From: CAVSRC01 sp963743015
GTDB taxonomy: Bacteria; Pseudomonadota; Alphaproteobacteria; Rhizobiales; Kaistiaceae
NCBI GenBank assembly: GCA_963743015.1
Contig: CAVUOD010000011.1
Span: forward strand, 124,001 to 188,000
Direction: 5' to 3'
DNA: 64,000 nucleotides
Below, in pieces: positions 36,101 through 45,015 of this stretch (the first letter of the stretch is position 1; each line of letters starts with the position of its first letter). Made by a program: the position numbers and the translations under genes. A model generated the notes under the pieces. That model did not search any database. It saw only the letters and a program-made list of their open reading frames with translations, and had not been told where the DNA came from.

Positions 36101-38502
36101 TTGCCGAGGACCACACAAGCTGCGCGACATCGCAGATTTGCCATGCCGGGCTGGGGGGCGACTGTCCACCAGACCTGTCGATACTCAAGGGCATTACGTC
36201 GCTCGATCCCTGTTTCCCGGGACTCCCGTGCCGATTCGTCGTCCGGGTCCACAATATCGGCCATCTGGTCTATCACGGCCCGGTCGACGTGACCGACACG
36301 CCACAACCGGGGGCGGGGCCGCTCACCATCGTCTCGGCGCCGGCCGGGGCGGTATGCGTGGCCGCTGGCGCCAATCACCTATGCAGCTATCCGGGCGACA
36401 TGGCGCCGGGGTCGGAACTCGTCTACCTGATGGATTTCCTGATCCCGCCGGGCTATCCCGCCACGTCGTTCGAAAATTGCGCCAGTATCCCCGTGGGACT
36501 GGAGAACATCGTAACGTCCAACGACAACGACTGCTCGACCGCGTTCGTGCCGTTCCCGGACATGGGGCCCGGGGGCAGCACCGAGTGCAAGCGGGGCGAG
36601 GACTGCACGCTCCCCCTCGGCATGAAGAACTTCGGGCTCTTGCCCTTCGTCGGCACCGCCGGGGTGCGCGGCGTACTGTCTCCCGCCGTGCCAATCGTCA
36701 GCATCACGCCTGAGACCTCCGGCGTGACCTGCTCCATTACCGGTGTGGGCACCTATGAATGCCTCGGCCACAATCTCACCGTTCAACCCGGCGAGTCCGC
36801 CAAGTGGAGCGCGGTGATCCACATCGCCGAAGACTTCCCGGCCGATCAGATCACCCACACCAAGGACATGGTCTGGCCGGACCGCAAGGTGAAGGACAAG
36901 CGGCCGGAGAACGACCGCAATGTCAGCATCATCACCATCGAAGGCCCGCAGGAGCCGACGCCGCCGACCCCGACGAGGGTTCATGACCTGAAGGTGGAAA
37001 AACGCGGTGAGGCGAGTTGCCGGGTCGGCCAGCCGTGCCACTTCACGGTGGTCGTCACCAATGTCGGCGAGGATTCCTATCTCGGCGAGGTGGTGATCAG
37101 CGACGACGGGCTCCCCAGCGCGCGCTTGACGAGCTACAGCCGGCCGTGGACGTGCCTCGGCAGCGGCGGTCACTTCTCCTGCACCCATCCGTCGACGACG
37201 CTCGCGCCCGGCGAATCCATCACCTTGACGCTGTCGTTCACGACCGACGCCCTGACCGCCACGGCCATCGACAACTGCGCCACCCTGCACTGGACCGACA
37301 CGAGCCGCCTGAGGGCCGTGCAACAGCGGCTGAACGAGCTCGGCTTCGCGGCGGGAGAGCCGGACGGCAAGCTCGGTCCGCAGACGCGCCGGGCGATCAT
37401 GGACTATCAGGAGAGCGTCCACGTGCCGGCGACCGGCGAGGTCGACAATACGCTCATGGCCCGCTGTACGTCGTGTGGGCACCGGCGACACCAACGCCGA
37501 AAACGACCACAGCTGTGCTCTCGTCATCTTCGAGCCGACGTTCAATGCGATCACGTGCACCGGCGGCCAGGTGATCAACAATCAATGCGCCTGCCCGCCG
37601 AACAGCGAGCGTCAGCAGGTCGGCACCAATGCCTACCGCTGCGTGCCCCCGCGCGATCACCTGCAAGGGCGGCACGGTGCAGAACAACGAGTGCATCTGC
37701 CCGACGGGGCACCGAGGTGCGGCGGCTCGCGGCAAACATGTTCGGCTGCGTGCCGGTGATCACCTGCAAGGGCGGCAAGGTCGAAAACAACCAATGCGTC
37801 TGCCCGACAGGCACGGAGGTACAGCAGGTCAGTCGCAACGCCTATGCCTGCATGCCCGTTCCGCCATCGATCACCTGCCGCAACGGCACGGTGCGCAACA
37901 ATGAGTGCGTGTGCCCGCGTGGCCTGGTCGTCGAACAGACCGGCCGCAACGATTATCGCTGCGTCAAGCCGCAGCCGCAGATCACCTGCAAGGGCGGCAA
38001 GATCGACAACAACCAGTGCATCTGCCCACGCGGTACCGAGGTTCAGCGGGTCGGCCCGAATGCGTTCGCCTGCGCACCGGTCCGGCCGACGATCACCTGC
38101 GCCGGCGGCACCGTGCGCAACAATGAATGCGTCTGTCGGCGCGGAATGGTCAGCGAACAGACCGGCCCCAACGCCTATCGTTGCGTCAGGCCGCAGCCGC
38201 AAATCACCTGCAAGGGCGGCAAGGTCGACAACGACCAGTGCATCTGTCCGCGCGGCACCGAGGTACGGCAGGTCGGCCGCAATGCCTTCGCCTGCGTCAA
38301 GCCACCGCCGCAGATACGCTGCTCGGGCGGCACGGTGCAGAACAATCAATGCGTCTGTCCGCGTGGCATGGAGGCGCGGCGGATCGGCGACAACCTCTAC
38401 CGTTGCGTCAAGTCGCAGGCGCAGACGCCGCAGGTGACGCCGTCGGCACCGACACGGCAGCAGTTCCAGCTGATGGTGCCGCAGCGCCAGGTGCCGCAGT
38501 AG
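33182..38502 (+). pseudogene. Giant secreted repeat protein (propeller-like, DUF11-like modules, PG-binding domain, Cys-rich repeats), with frame breaks
   Basis: About 1,770 residues if the frame is repaired. GGAGG 8 bases before ATG 33182 sets the start. A Sec signal ends at SHA-QEG. Residues to about 550 look like a beta-propeller (VFGVALDDASPPNIYLTA, QLFVSDLETGMIHRIAI). Then come six DUF11-like modules (34908-37310), each with TNVG..YSGP and paired cysteines. LRAVQQRLNELGFAAGEPDG is a PG_binding_1 domain inside the sixth module. Eight cysteine-rich repeats (37550-38420) end the protein. Net +1 shifts occur near 33363, 34398, 37465, 37646 and 37708; the last three cancel out. Probably an outer-surface or wall-bound protein; the ligand is unknown. 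Confidence 0.72.
37550..38425 (+). repeat. Eight tandem Cys-rich repeats, 111-base period
   Basis: Units start with ITCxGG and have four cysteines: ITC, NNxC, CxCP and YxCV. Units 3-8 start at 37759, 37870, 37981, 38092, 38203 and 38314, exactly 111 bases (37 residues) apart. Units 1 and 2 are 2-3 residues shorter. Odd units (GGKV..NNQC.CP.GTEV) alternate with even ones (GTVRNNECVC..EQTG), giving a 222-base higher-order period. Confidence 0.88.
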
Positions 38503-38559
38503 GAGCGCATCGAACTGCGCCCGCCGTTGCGGGCGGCCTGATAGTATTGGCGCAGGACG

Positions 38560-38712
38560 CACGTCGGTTCGAACCGCGTGCGCCTTGCCCGGTCATGGGC
38601 TCCATCAGCAGTCCCGGCAGCCAGGTGCTGAGCACCGGGAAGAGGCTGACCAGGGCGAGCACCGGGAATGATCATGCCCATGGTCGAGGAGGCGGCGATC
38701 ACGCCCTCATTG
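38560..38712 (-). pseudogene. TRAP transporter large-permease (DctM) remnant
   Basis: On the minus strand one frame reads GVIAASSTMGMIIP, like the conserved DctM segment after helix 3. The next frame reads VLALVSLFPVLSTWLPGLLM, like the DctM C-terminus (compare VTYIPAASLWLPSLF in the intact copy at 42554). About 280 residues between the two are gone. It is probably a relic of an earlier TRAP operon next to the GntR gene. Confidence 0.5.
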
Positions 38713-38732
38713 CCACTTTTCCCGAGATTGCT

Positions 38733-39431
38733 CTAGCCGGGTTCCTTGGCGAAGTACTCGTCGCGTTCCTTGCGGATCGTGGTGATGATCGCGCCGATGC
38801 GCGACAGGTGCGCGCGCATGGCTTCGGCCGCCCTGTTCGGATCGCGCGCCTGCAACGCCGCCAGGATCTCGACGTGATCCTCGAAGGCGCTGCGCGCGCC
38901 GAAGAACAGGCTCATATAGCGCACCCGATCCATGTGTGCCTTGTTCTCCTTGATCACCGTCCAGGCGAATGAGAGGCCGGCGAACTCGCAGATCAGGCGG
39001 TGGAATTCGTCGTCGAGCGTGTGGAAGAGCATCTTGTCGCCGGCATCCATCGCCGCCTCCTGGCGCTGGACGAGCGCTTGCAGACGCTGGATCTGGTGAG
39101 CGTCGAGGGTACGCGCCGCCGCCTGCACGGTCTCCAGTTCAATCGCGGTGCGAATGAAGCGGGCCTGCAGCACGGCGCTCTCCGAGATCGGCGCCACGAT
39201 CGTGGCCCGCTGTGGCCAGATCGTCAGGAAGCCCAGGCGCGACATCCGGTAGAAGGCGTCGCGTACCGGTTGGCGCGACACGCCGAGGCGCCGCGCAACG
39301 TCCACCTCCGACAGCTTGGCGCCCGGCGGCAGGTCAAGGGTGATGACCCGCTCATAGAGTTCATCGAAAACCATGTCCGCCACCGTTGGCGCTCGCCTGG
39401 CCTCGAGCGTCCGGAATTGAAGCTTCGACAT
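38733..39431 (-). CDS. GntR-family regulator with FCD domain (FadR subfamily)
   Basis: A 232-residue regulator. The winged HTH is VFDELYERVITLDLPPGAKLSEVDVARRLGVSRQPVRDAFYRMSRLGFL; the C-terminal FCD domain has the metal-binding Asp/His set (FHTLDDEFHRLICEFAG, DHVEILAALQARDP). FCD regulators of uronate operons (UxuR, ExuR, KdgR-like) respond to sugar acids. It is divergent from uxaC, with a TNGTNNACNA-type site between, so it is the likely uronate repressor. Confidence 0.88.
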   Translation of the reverse strand: MSKLQFRTLEARRAPTVADMVFDELYERVITLDLPPGAKLSEVDVARRLGVSRQPVRDAFYRMSRLGFLTIWPQRATIVAPISESAVLQARFIRTAIELETVQAAARTLDAHQIQRLQALVQRQEAAMDAGDKMLFHTLDDEFHRLICEFAGLSFAWTVIKENKAHMDRVRYMSLFFGARSAFEDHVEILAALQARDPNRAAEAMRAHLSRIGAIITTIRKERDEYFAKEPG

Positions 39432-39450
39432 GCCGTTTTCTTAACTCATG

Positions 39451-39460
39451 TTGTAGACTA
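39451..39460. promoter_or_regulatory. Candidate GntR/FCD operator
   Basis: TTGTAGACTA fits the FadR-subfamily pattern TNGTNNACNA and lies in the 109-base gap between gntR and uxaC. Confidence 0.45.
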
Positions 39461-39540
39461 GCATATTAGTTTTTCATAGGATGATAAAGCCCCTTGGTGG
39501 CCGGGGACACCCTCCTGGGGCAGGCAGGGGAGGTTTCGTT

Positions 39541-40947
39541 GTGGGGCTGTTGAATCCGGACAGGCTGTTTCCGCCAGATCCGGCCATGCGCGCGCGTGCC
39601 CGCGCGCTTTACGCATCGGTCAAGGACCTGCCGATCGTCAGTCCCCACGGTCACACCGATCCGCGCTGGTTCGCCGAGGACCAGCCCTTCCCCGATCCCG
39701 CCCAGCTCTTCGTCATCCCCGACCACTACGTCTTCCGGATGCTCCATTCCCAGGGCATCCCGCTCGAGGACCTCGGCGTACCCCGCGCCGACGGCGGGCC
39801 GGTGGAAACCGATCCACGCAAGATCTGGCGTCGCTTCGCCGAGAACTACCATCTCTTCCGCGCCACCCCGAGCCGCATATGGCTCGACCATTCCTTCGCG
39901 GAAGTGTTCGGCATCGATGAGCGCCTGTCCGCCGAGACCGCCGACGCGATCTACGAGGCCATCGCCGAGCGCCTGGCCGAACCGGCCTTCCGGCCGCGCG
40001 CCCTGTTCGAGCGCTTCGGCATCGAGGTCATCGCCACCACCGACAGTCCGCTGGATGACCTTCGCTGGCACGAGATGATCCGCCAGTCCGGCTGGAAGGG
40101 GCGCGTCGTCACCGCCTACCGGCCCGACGCGGTCGTCGACCCGGAATTCGCCGGGTTCACCGACAATGTCGAGCGGCTTGGCGCGATCGCCGGCACGGAT
40201 GCCACCAGCTGGAGCGGCTATCTCGAAGCTCACCGTATTCGCCGCGCCTTCTTCAAGTCCTATGGTGCCACCTCGACCGACCACGGCCACCCCACGGCGC
40301 GCACCGAGAACCTGACGCAAGCGGAAGCGGCAGCCCTGTTCGACAAGGCGCTCACCGGCCGCATCACGCCAGAAGAAGCCGATGCCTTCCGCGGCCAGAT
40401 GCTCACCGAGATGGTCCGCATGAGCCTCGACGACCAACTGGTGGTGCAGATCCATGCCGGCTCGCTGCGCAACCATTCCGGCCAGATCCTTGCCCGCTTC
40501 GGACGCGACAAGGGCTACGACATTCCGCAGCGCACCGACTATGTGCGCGCGCTGCGCCCGCTGCTTGAGGCGTTGGGCGAGGAGCCCGATCTCCGCGTCA
40601 TCCTGTTCACGCTCGACGAGACGGCCTATGGCCGCGAGCTGGCGCCGCTGGCCGGCGTCTATCCGATCCTGCGCCTGGGCCCGGCCTGGTGGTTCTTCGA
40701 CAGCGCCGAGGGCATGCGCCGCTATCGCGAGCTGACCACCGAGACCGCCGGTTTCTACAACACCGTCGGTTTCAACGACGACACCCGTGCATTCACGTCG
40801 ATTCCCGCGCGCCACGATGTGTCACGCCGGGTCGATGCCGCCTTCCTCGCCGAACTCGTCGCTACGGGGCGACTTGCTGACGACGAGGCCTTTGAGGTCG
40901 CTCAAGACCTCGCCTACCGGCTTGTGAAACAAGCCTACAGGCTCTGA
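39541..40947 (+). CDS. uxaC: Glucuronate isomerase
   Basis: It converts D-glucuronate to D-fructuronate, or galacturonate to tagaturonate, at the start of the Ashwell route. The protein is 468 residues from GTG 39541, which follows GGGGAGG by 7 bases; this matches the usual UxaC length, so the longer frame is not used. SPHGHTDPRWF holds the metal histidines, and TTDSPLDDLRWHE and LDETAYGRELAPLAG are family blocks. It is followed 26 bases later by the TRAP genes. Confidence 0.93.
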   Translation: MGLLNPDRLFPPDPAMRARARALYASVKDLPIVSPHGHTDPRWFAEDQPFPDPAQLFVIPDHYVFRMLHSQGIPLEDLGVPRADGGPVETDPRKIWRRFAENYHLFRATPSRIWLDHSFAEVFGIDERLSAETADAIYEAIAERLAEPAFRPRALFERFGIEVIATTDSPLDDLRWHEMIRQSGWKGRVVTAYRPDAVVDPEFAGFTDNVERLGAIAGTDATSWSGYLEAHRIRRAFFKSYGATSTDHGHPTARTENLTQAEAAALFDKALTGRITPEEADAFRGQMLTEMVRMSLDDQLVVQIHAGSLRNHSGQILARFGRDKGYDIPQRTDYVRALRPLLEALGEEPDLRVILFTLDETAYGRELAPLAGVYPILRLGPAWWFFDSAEGMRRYRELTTETAGFYNTVGFNDDTRAFTSIPARHDVSRRVDAAFLAELVATGRLADDEAFEVAQDLAYRLVKQAYRL

Positions 40948-40973
40948 GAGAGCCAACTAAGGAGGAAAACGAC

Positions 40974-41954
40974 ATGAGCCTGATCAAAACTGCTCTCGGT
41001 GCTCTGGTCTTGAGCGTCGCTCTGACCGGCGCCAGCATGGCTTGCGACGTCACCCTGCGATCGTCCGACACCCATCCGGACGGCTACCCGACCGTCGAGG
41101 CCGTGAAGTACATCGGCAAGGTGATCAAGGAGAAGACCAACGGCCGCCTGTGCCTCGACGTCTACTTCGGCTCGCAGCTCGGCGAGGAGAAGGACACCAT
41201 CGAGCAGACCCAGTTCGGCGTCATCGACATGAACCGAGTCAGCCTTGGGCCGTTCAACGACATCATTCCCGAGACCCAGGTCCCGTCGCTGCCCTACATC
41301 TTCCGCTCGGTCGAGCACATGCATCACGTCATGGACGGGCCGATCGGTCAGGACATTCTCGACGCCTTCACGTCGCACGACCTCATCGGTCTCGCCTTCT
41401 ACGACGGTGGCGCGCGCTCCTTCTACAATTCGAAGCGTGCGATCAACTCCATGGCCGATCTCGCCGGCCTGAAGTTCCGCGTCATGCAGTCCGACATCTT
41501 CGTGTCCATGGTTCAGGCGCTCGGCGCCAACGCCGTGCCGATGCCCTATGGTGAGGTCTATTCGGCCATCCAGACCGGCGTCATCGACGGCGCCGAGAAC
41601 AACTGGCCGTCCTATGACACGTCGGGCCACTACGAGGTCGCCAAGTACTACACCCTCGACGAGCACCTGATCGTCCCGGAAGTGCTGGTGATGTCGAAGA
41701 AGAGCTGGGAAAAGCTGTCGGCTGACGACCAGGCGCTCATCCGCCAGGCCGCCAAGGATAGCGTGCCCGAGATGCGGAAGCTGTGGTTCGCCCAGGAGAA
41801 GGTCTCCGAGGACAAGATCCGCGCCGCTGGCAACGAGATCGTCACCAACATCGACAAGGCCCCCTTCATCGCGGCCATGAAGCCGGTCTACGACAAGTAC
41901 GTGACCACCGACACGCTCAAGAGCCTGGTCGCCCGCATTCAGGCCACCGAGTAG
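40974..41954 (+). CDS. TRAP transporter solute-binding protein (DctP family)
   Basis: A 326-residue periplasmic protein. The Sec signal is MSLIKTALGALVLSVALTGASMA, cut before CDVTLRSSD. The carboxylate-binding arginine lies in GLKFRVMQSDIF and the C-terminal domain has GAENNWPSYDTSGHYEVAKYY. A strong AAGGAGG site precedes it. With DctQ and DctM it forms a sodium-driven uronate importer, the substrate being inferred from UxaC, KdgF and KduID around it. Confidence 0.92.
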   Translation: MSLIKTALGALVLSVALTGASMACDVTLRSSDTHPDGYPTVEAVKYIGKVIKEKTNGRLCLDVYFGSQLGEEKDTIEQTQFGVIDMNRVSLGPFNDIIPETQVPSLPYIFRSVEHMHHVMDGPIGQDILDAFTSHDLIGLAFYDGGARSFYNSKRAINSMADLAGLKFRVMQSDIFVSMVQALGANAVPMPYGEVYSAIQTGVIDGAENNWPSYDTSGHYEVAKYYTLDEHLIVPEVLVMSKKSWEKLSADDQALIRQAAKDSVPEMRKLWFAQEKVSEDKIRAAGNEIVTNIDKAPFIAAMKPVYDKYVTTDTLKSLVARIQATE

Positions 41955-41968
41955 TCCTGCACTATAGA

Positions 41969-41998
41969 TACGCGGGGGAGCGCTTGTTCCCCCGCGTA
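41969..41998 (+). promoter_or_regulatory. Stem-loop between dctP and dctQ
   Basis: TACGCGGGGGA and TCCCCCGCGTA form an 11-base perfect stem with an 8-base loop, without a T-run. Such hairpins after binding-protein genes usually protect that message and lower expression of the permease genes. Confidence 0.75.
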
Positions 41999-42004
41999 CC
42001 ACCG

Positions 42005-42550
42005 ATGTCGGACGGGGAGGACGTCTTGCGGAAATTGATGAAGAAAGCGGCCGATTTCAGCGGCCTTCTGGCGGATCTCCTGCTTTGGATATCGGGCCTC
42101 TGCCTGGTCGCCATGACCACAACGATCGCCGTCCAGGTCTTCTTGCGCTACGTGTTCAATTCCGGCTTCGTCGGCTCCGAGCCGATTTCGATCATGATCA
42201 TGGGCTGGTTCATCTTCCTCGGCGCCGCTGTCGGCATCCGCGAAGGCAACCACCTGTCTTTCGACATCTTTCTTCTGATCATTCCCGATCGGGTGAAGCC
42301 TTATCTGCACACCGTGTCCGACATTGCCGTCACCGCATTCGGCTTCGGCATGATCTGGTTCGGTGGGCAACTGGCGGAGAAGACGGCGCAGAACACGATG
42401 CCGTCGCTGGGCATCTCCGGCGCCTTCGAATACGCGCCGATCGTTGCCGGCGGCCTGTTCGCCATACTGTTTTCGATCGAGCGCATCCTGCGGCGCTTCG
42501 CTGGCCTCCACACGGCGCGCTTCGCCGAAGTAGCCCCCCCGGAGCACTGA
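42005..42550 (+). CDS. TRAP transporter small permease (DctQ family)
   Basis: A 181-residue, four-helix membrane protein. Typical motifs are FLRYVFNSGFVGSEPISIMIMGWFIFLGAAVGIREGNHLSFD. The start could instead be TTG 42026, which follows GGGGAGG by 5 bases; ATG 42005 is given as the first ATG. It ends 3 bases before dctM. Confidence 0.87.
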   Translation: MSDGEDVLRKLMKKAADFSGLLADLLLWISGLCLVAMTTTIAVQVFLRYVFNSGFVGSEPISIMIMGWFIFLGAAVGIREGNHLSFDIFLLIIPDRVKPYLHTVSDIAVTAFGFGMIWFGGQLAEKTAQNTMPSLGISGAFEYAPIVAGGLFAILFSIERILRRFAGLHTARFAEVAPPEH

Positions 42551-42553
42551 GCC

Positions 42554-43837
42554 ATGGTACTCTGGGTCCTGTTCGGAACTTTCGCCTTCCTGCTCATCAT
42601 CGGCACGCCGGTCGCCTTCTGCCTCGGCATCGCCAGCTTCGCCACCGTGCTCTATCTCGGCCTGCCGCCGGTCATCGTCTTCCAGCGCATGAATTCCGGC
42701 GTCGAGATCTTCTCGCTGATGGCCATCCCGTTCTTCATCTATTCGGGCGACCTCATGGTGCGCGGCGACATCGCCCGCCGCCTGGTTGACCTGGCCGGTG
42801 CTCTGGTCGGTCACTTCAAGGGTGGTCTCGGTCAGGTGAACATCCTGACCAGCGTGATGTTCGGCGGCGTCTCCGGATCGGCGGCGGCCGATGCCTCAGC
42901 CGTTGGCACCATCATGATTCCGCAAATGCGTGCCCGCGGCTATGGCGCCGACTATTCGGTCAACATCACGGTGACGGCCGCCCTCATCGCGCTGATGATC
43001 CCGCCGTCGCAGAACCTGATCATCTATTCGATCGCGGGCGGCGGCAAGATCTCCATCGCCGACCTGTTCACCGCCGGCATCGTTCCCGGCCTGATCCTTG
43101 CATTTTCGCTGATGGTCGCCGCCTATTTCGTGGCTTCGCGCCGCGGCTATCCCACCGAGGAATTTCCCGGTTTGCGCGCGCTTGGGCGCATCTTCGTCAA
43201 CGCCGTGCCCGGCCTCCTGCTGGTGGCCATCATCTTCGGCGGCGTCCGCTCCGGCATCTTCACCGCGACCGAGAGTTCCAACATCGCCGTCGTTTACGCC
43301 ATCCTGGTGACGACGCTCGTCTACCGCACGCTGACCTTCAAGGCCTTTGTCGAGGCGACCCTCGGTGCGGTGCGCACAACCGCCATGGTGCTTCTGGTCA
43401 TCGGCAGCGCCAATGCCTTCGGCTGGCTGCTTGCCTACCTTCACGTGCCGGCCGAGTTGATCCACATGCTGCAGGCGGTCTCGAACAATCCGATCGTCAT
43501 CCTGATGCTGATCAACCTGGTGCTGCTGGTCCTCGGCACATTCATGGACATGGCGCCGCTGATCGTCATCACCACACCGATCTTCCTGCCGGTGGCGCAG
43601 GCCTTCCACGTCGATCCCGTGCACTTCGGCATCATCCTGATCCTCAACCTCGGCATCGGCCTGTGCACGCCGCCGGTCGGGACGGTGCTGTTCGTCGGCT
43701 GCGCTGTCGGCAAGATTCCGATCCAGGACGCGGTCCGCTCGATCTGGCCATTCTATCTGGCCGCCTTTGTCGCCCTGATGATCGTGACCTACATCCCGGC
43801 CGCCTCGCTCTGGCTGCCGTCCCTGTTCCACCACTAG
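42554..43837 (+). CDS. TRAP transporter large permease (DctM family)
   Basis: A 427-residue, about 12-helix protein. The family signature MAIPFFIYSGDLMVRGDIARRLVDLAGALVGHFKGG is followed by MFGGVSGSAAADASAVGTIMIPQM and, near the end, LGIGLCTPPVGTVLFVGCAVGK. Full length. It carries the sodium-coupled transport path. Confidence 0.93.
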   Translation: MVLWVLFGTFAFLLIIGTPVAFCLGIASFATVLYLGLPPVIVFQRMNSGVEIFSLMAIPFFIYSGDLMVRGDIARRLVDLAGALVGHFKGGLGQVNILTSVMFGGVSGSAAADASAVGTIMIPQMRARGYGADYSVNITVTAALIALMIPPSQNLIIYSIAGGGKISIADLFTAGIVPGLILAFSLMVAAYFVASRRGYPTEEFPGLRALGRIFVNAVPGLLLVAIIFGGVRSGIFTATESSNIAVVYAILVTTLVYRTLTFKAFVEATLGAVRTTAMVLLVIGSANAFGWLLAYLHVPAELIHMLQAVSNNPIVILMLINLVLLVLGTFMDMAPLIVITTPIFLPVAQAFHVDPVHFGIILILNLGIGLCTPPVGTVLFVGCAVGKIPIQDAVRSIWPFYLAAFVALMIVTYIPAASLWLPSLFHH

Positions 43838-43849
43838 AGCGGTGCGATC

Positions 43850-44173
43850 ATGACCCTGCCTGCCCGCCCCTTTCCTCCCGTGGCCGCCGCTGCCGGCGTC
43901 ACCCGCCAGGTCCTGGCCGACAGCCCCGAACTCATGGTCGTGGCGAACGACTTCGCCGCCGGCGCCGAGGGCGCCCTGCATCATCATCCGCATATCCAGG
44001 CGACCTTCGTTCAGTCCGGCCGCTTTTCCTTCACGGTCGCCGGCGAGACCTTCGAGGTCGGCCCCGGCGACTGCTTCGTCGTCCCGCCCGACGCCGAACA
44101 CGGCTGCAAGGCCCTCGAGGCCGGCCGCCTGATCGACAGCTTCACGCCGCGGCGCGACGACTTTCTCGTTTGA
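43850..44173 (+). CDS. kdgF: KdgF-type cupin, unsaturated uronate linearisation
   Basis: A 107-residue single cupin. The metal site is HHHPHIQATFVQSGRFSFTVAGE and GDCFVVPPDAEHG. The ending ALEAGRLIDSFTPRRDDFL matches KdgF, which opens 4,5-unsaturated uronates into 5-keto-4-deoxyuronate. It lies between the importer and kduI, exactly where the pathway needs it. Confidence 0.85.
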   Translation: MTLPARPFPPVAAAAGVTRQVLADSPELMVVANDFAAGAEGALHHHPHIQATFVQSGRFSFTVAGETFEVGPGDCFVVPPDAEHGCKALEAGRLIDSFTPRRDDFLV

Positions 44174-44190
44174 CAAGCAAAGGTCCCGAA

Positions 44191-45015
44191 ATGACTCCCG
44201 TCGAAATCCGCCATGCCGTGGATCCGCAAAGCGTGCGCGCTCTCGATACCGAAGGCCTGCGCGCCCACTTCCACATGTCCGGCCTGTTTCAGACCGGCGC
44301 CATCAAGCTCGTCTACACGCACTACGACCGCATGATCGTCGGCGGTGCCGTGCCGGACGGTGGCGAACTGGTGCTCGACGCGGTGCAGAACACCGGCACC
44401 GCGACGCTGCTCGAACGCCGCGAGATGGTCGTCGCCAATATCGGCGAGACCGGCAAGGTATCCGCCGCCGGCGTCGATTACGCGCTCGACAACAGCGACA
44501 TGCTCTATCTGTCCATGGGTTCGGGCCCGGTCACCCTGTCCGGCAAGGGTCGCTTCTACCTGATCTCGGCGCCGGCCCATCAGGCCTTCCCCAGCCGCAT
44601 CGTGCGTCCTGACGAAGCAACCCGACTCGATCTCGGCAGCACGGAAGACGCCAACAAGCGCATCCTGCGCCAGTACATCCATCCCGGCATCATGCCGACC
44701 TGCCAGATCGTCATGGGGATGACGACGCTGGCGCCCGGCTCGACCTGGAACACCATGCCTGCTCACACCCACGACCGCCGCTCCGAGGTCTATCTCTATT
44801 TCAGAATGAGCGAGAAGCAGCGCGTCTTCCACATGATGGGCGAGCCGAGCCAGACCCGCCATCTGGTGATGGCCAATGAGGAGGCCGTCGCCTCTCCGTC
44901 GTGGTCGATCCATTGCGGCTCCGGCACCGCCGCCTACAGCTTCATCTGGGCCATGGCCGGCGACAATGTCGGCTTCACCGACATGGATCCGGTGGCCATG
45001 GAGGACCTCAGATGA
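44191..45015 (+). CDS. kduI: 5-keto-4-deoxyuronate isomerase
   Basis: A 274-residue isomerase that turns DKI into DKII. It starts VEIRHAVDPQSVRALDTEGLRAHFHMSGLF, has the metal site NTMPAHTHDRRSEVYLYF and ends FIWAMAGDNVGFTDMDPVAM, all KduI hallmarks. An AAAGG site precedes ATG 44191. It overlaps kduD by 4 bases. Confidence 0.94.
   Translation: MTPVEIRHAVDPQSVRALDTEGLRAHFHMSGLFQTGAIKLVYTHYDRMIVGGAVPDGGELVLDAVQNTGTATLLERREMVVANIGETGKVSAAGVDYALDNSDMLYLSMGSGPVTLSGKGRFYLISAPAHQAFPSRIVRPDEATRLDLGSTEDANKRILRQYIHPGIMPTCQIVMGMTTLAPGSTWNTMPAHTHDRRSEVYLYFRMSEKQRVFHMMGEPSQTRHLVMANEEAVASPSWSIHCGSGTAAYSFIWAMAGDNVGFTDMDPVAMEDLR

Noticed and set aside
37550..38425. CRISPR-like array
   Set aside because: The regular repeats are in a coding frame, 111 bases long and diverged like protein repeats. 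There are no short identical repeats with unique spacers and no cas genes.
42896..44176. Minus-strand frame of 426 codons over DctM and KdgF
   Set aside because: Shadow. The plus-strand genes are clearly real.
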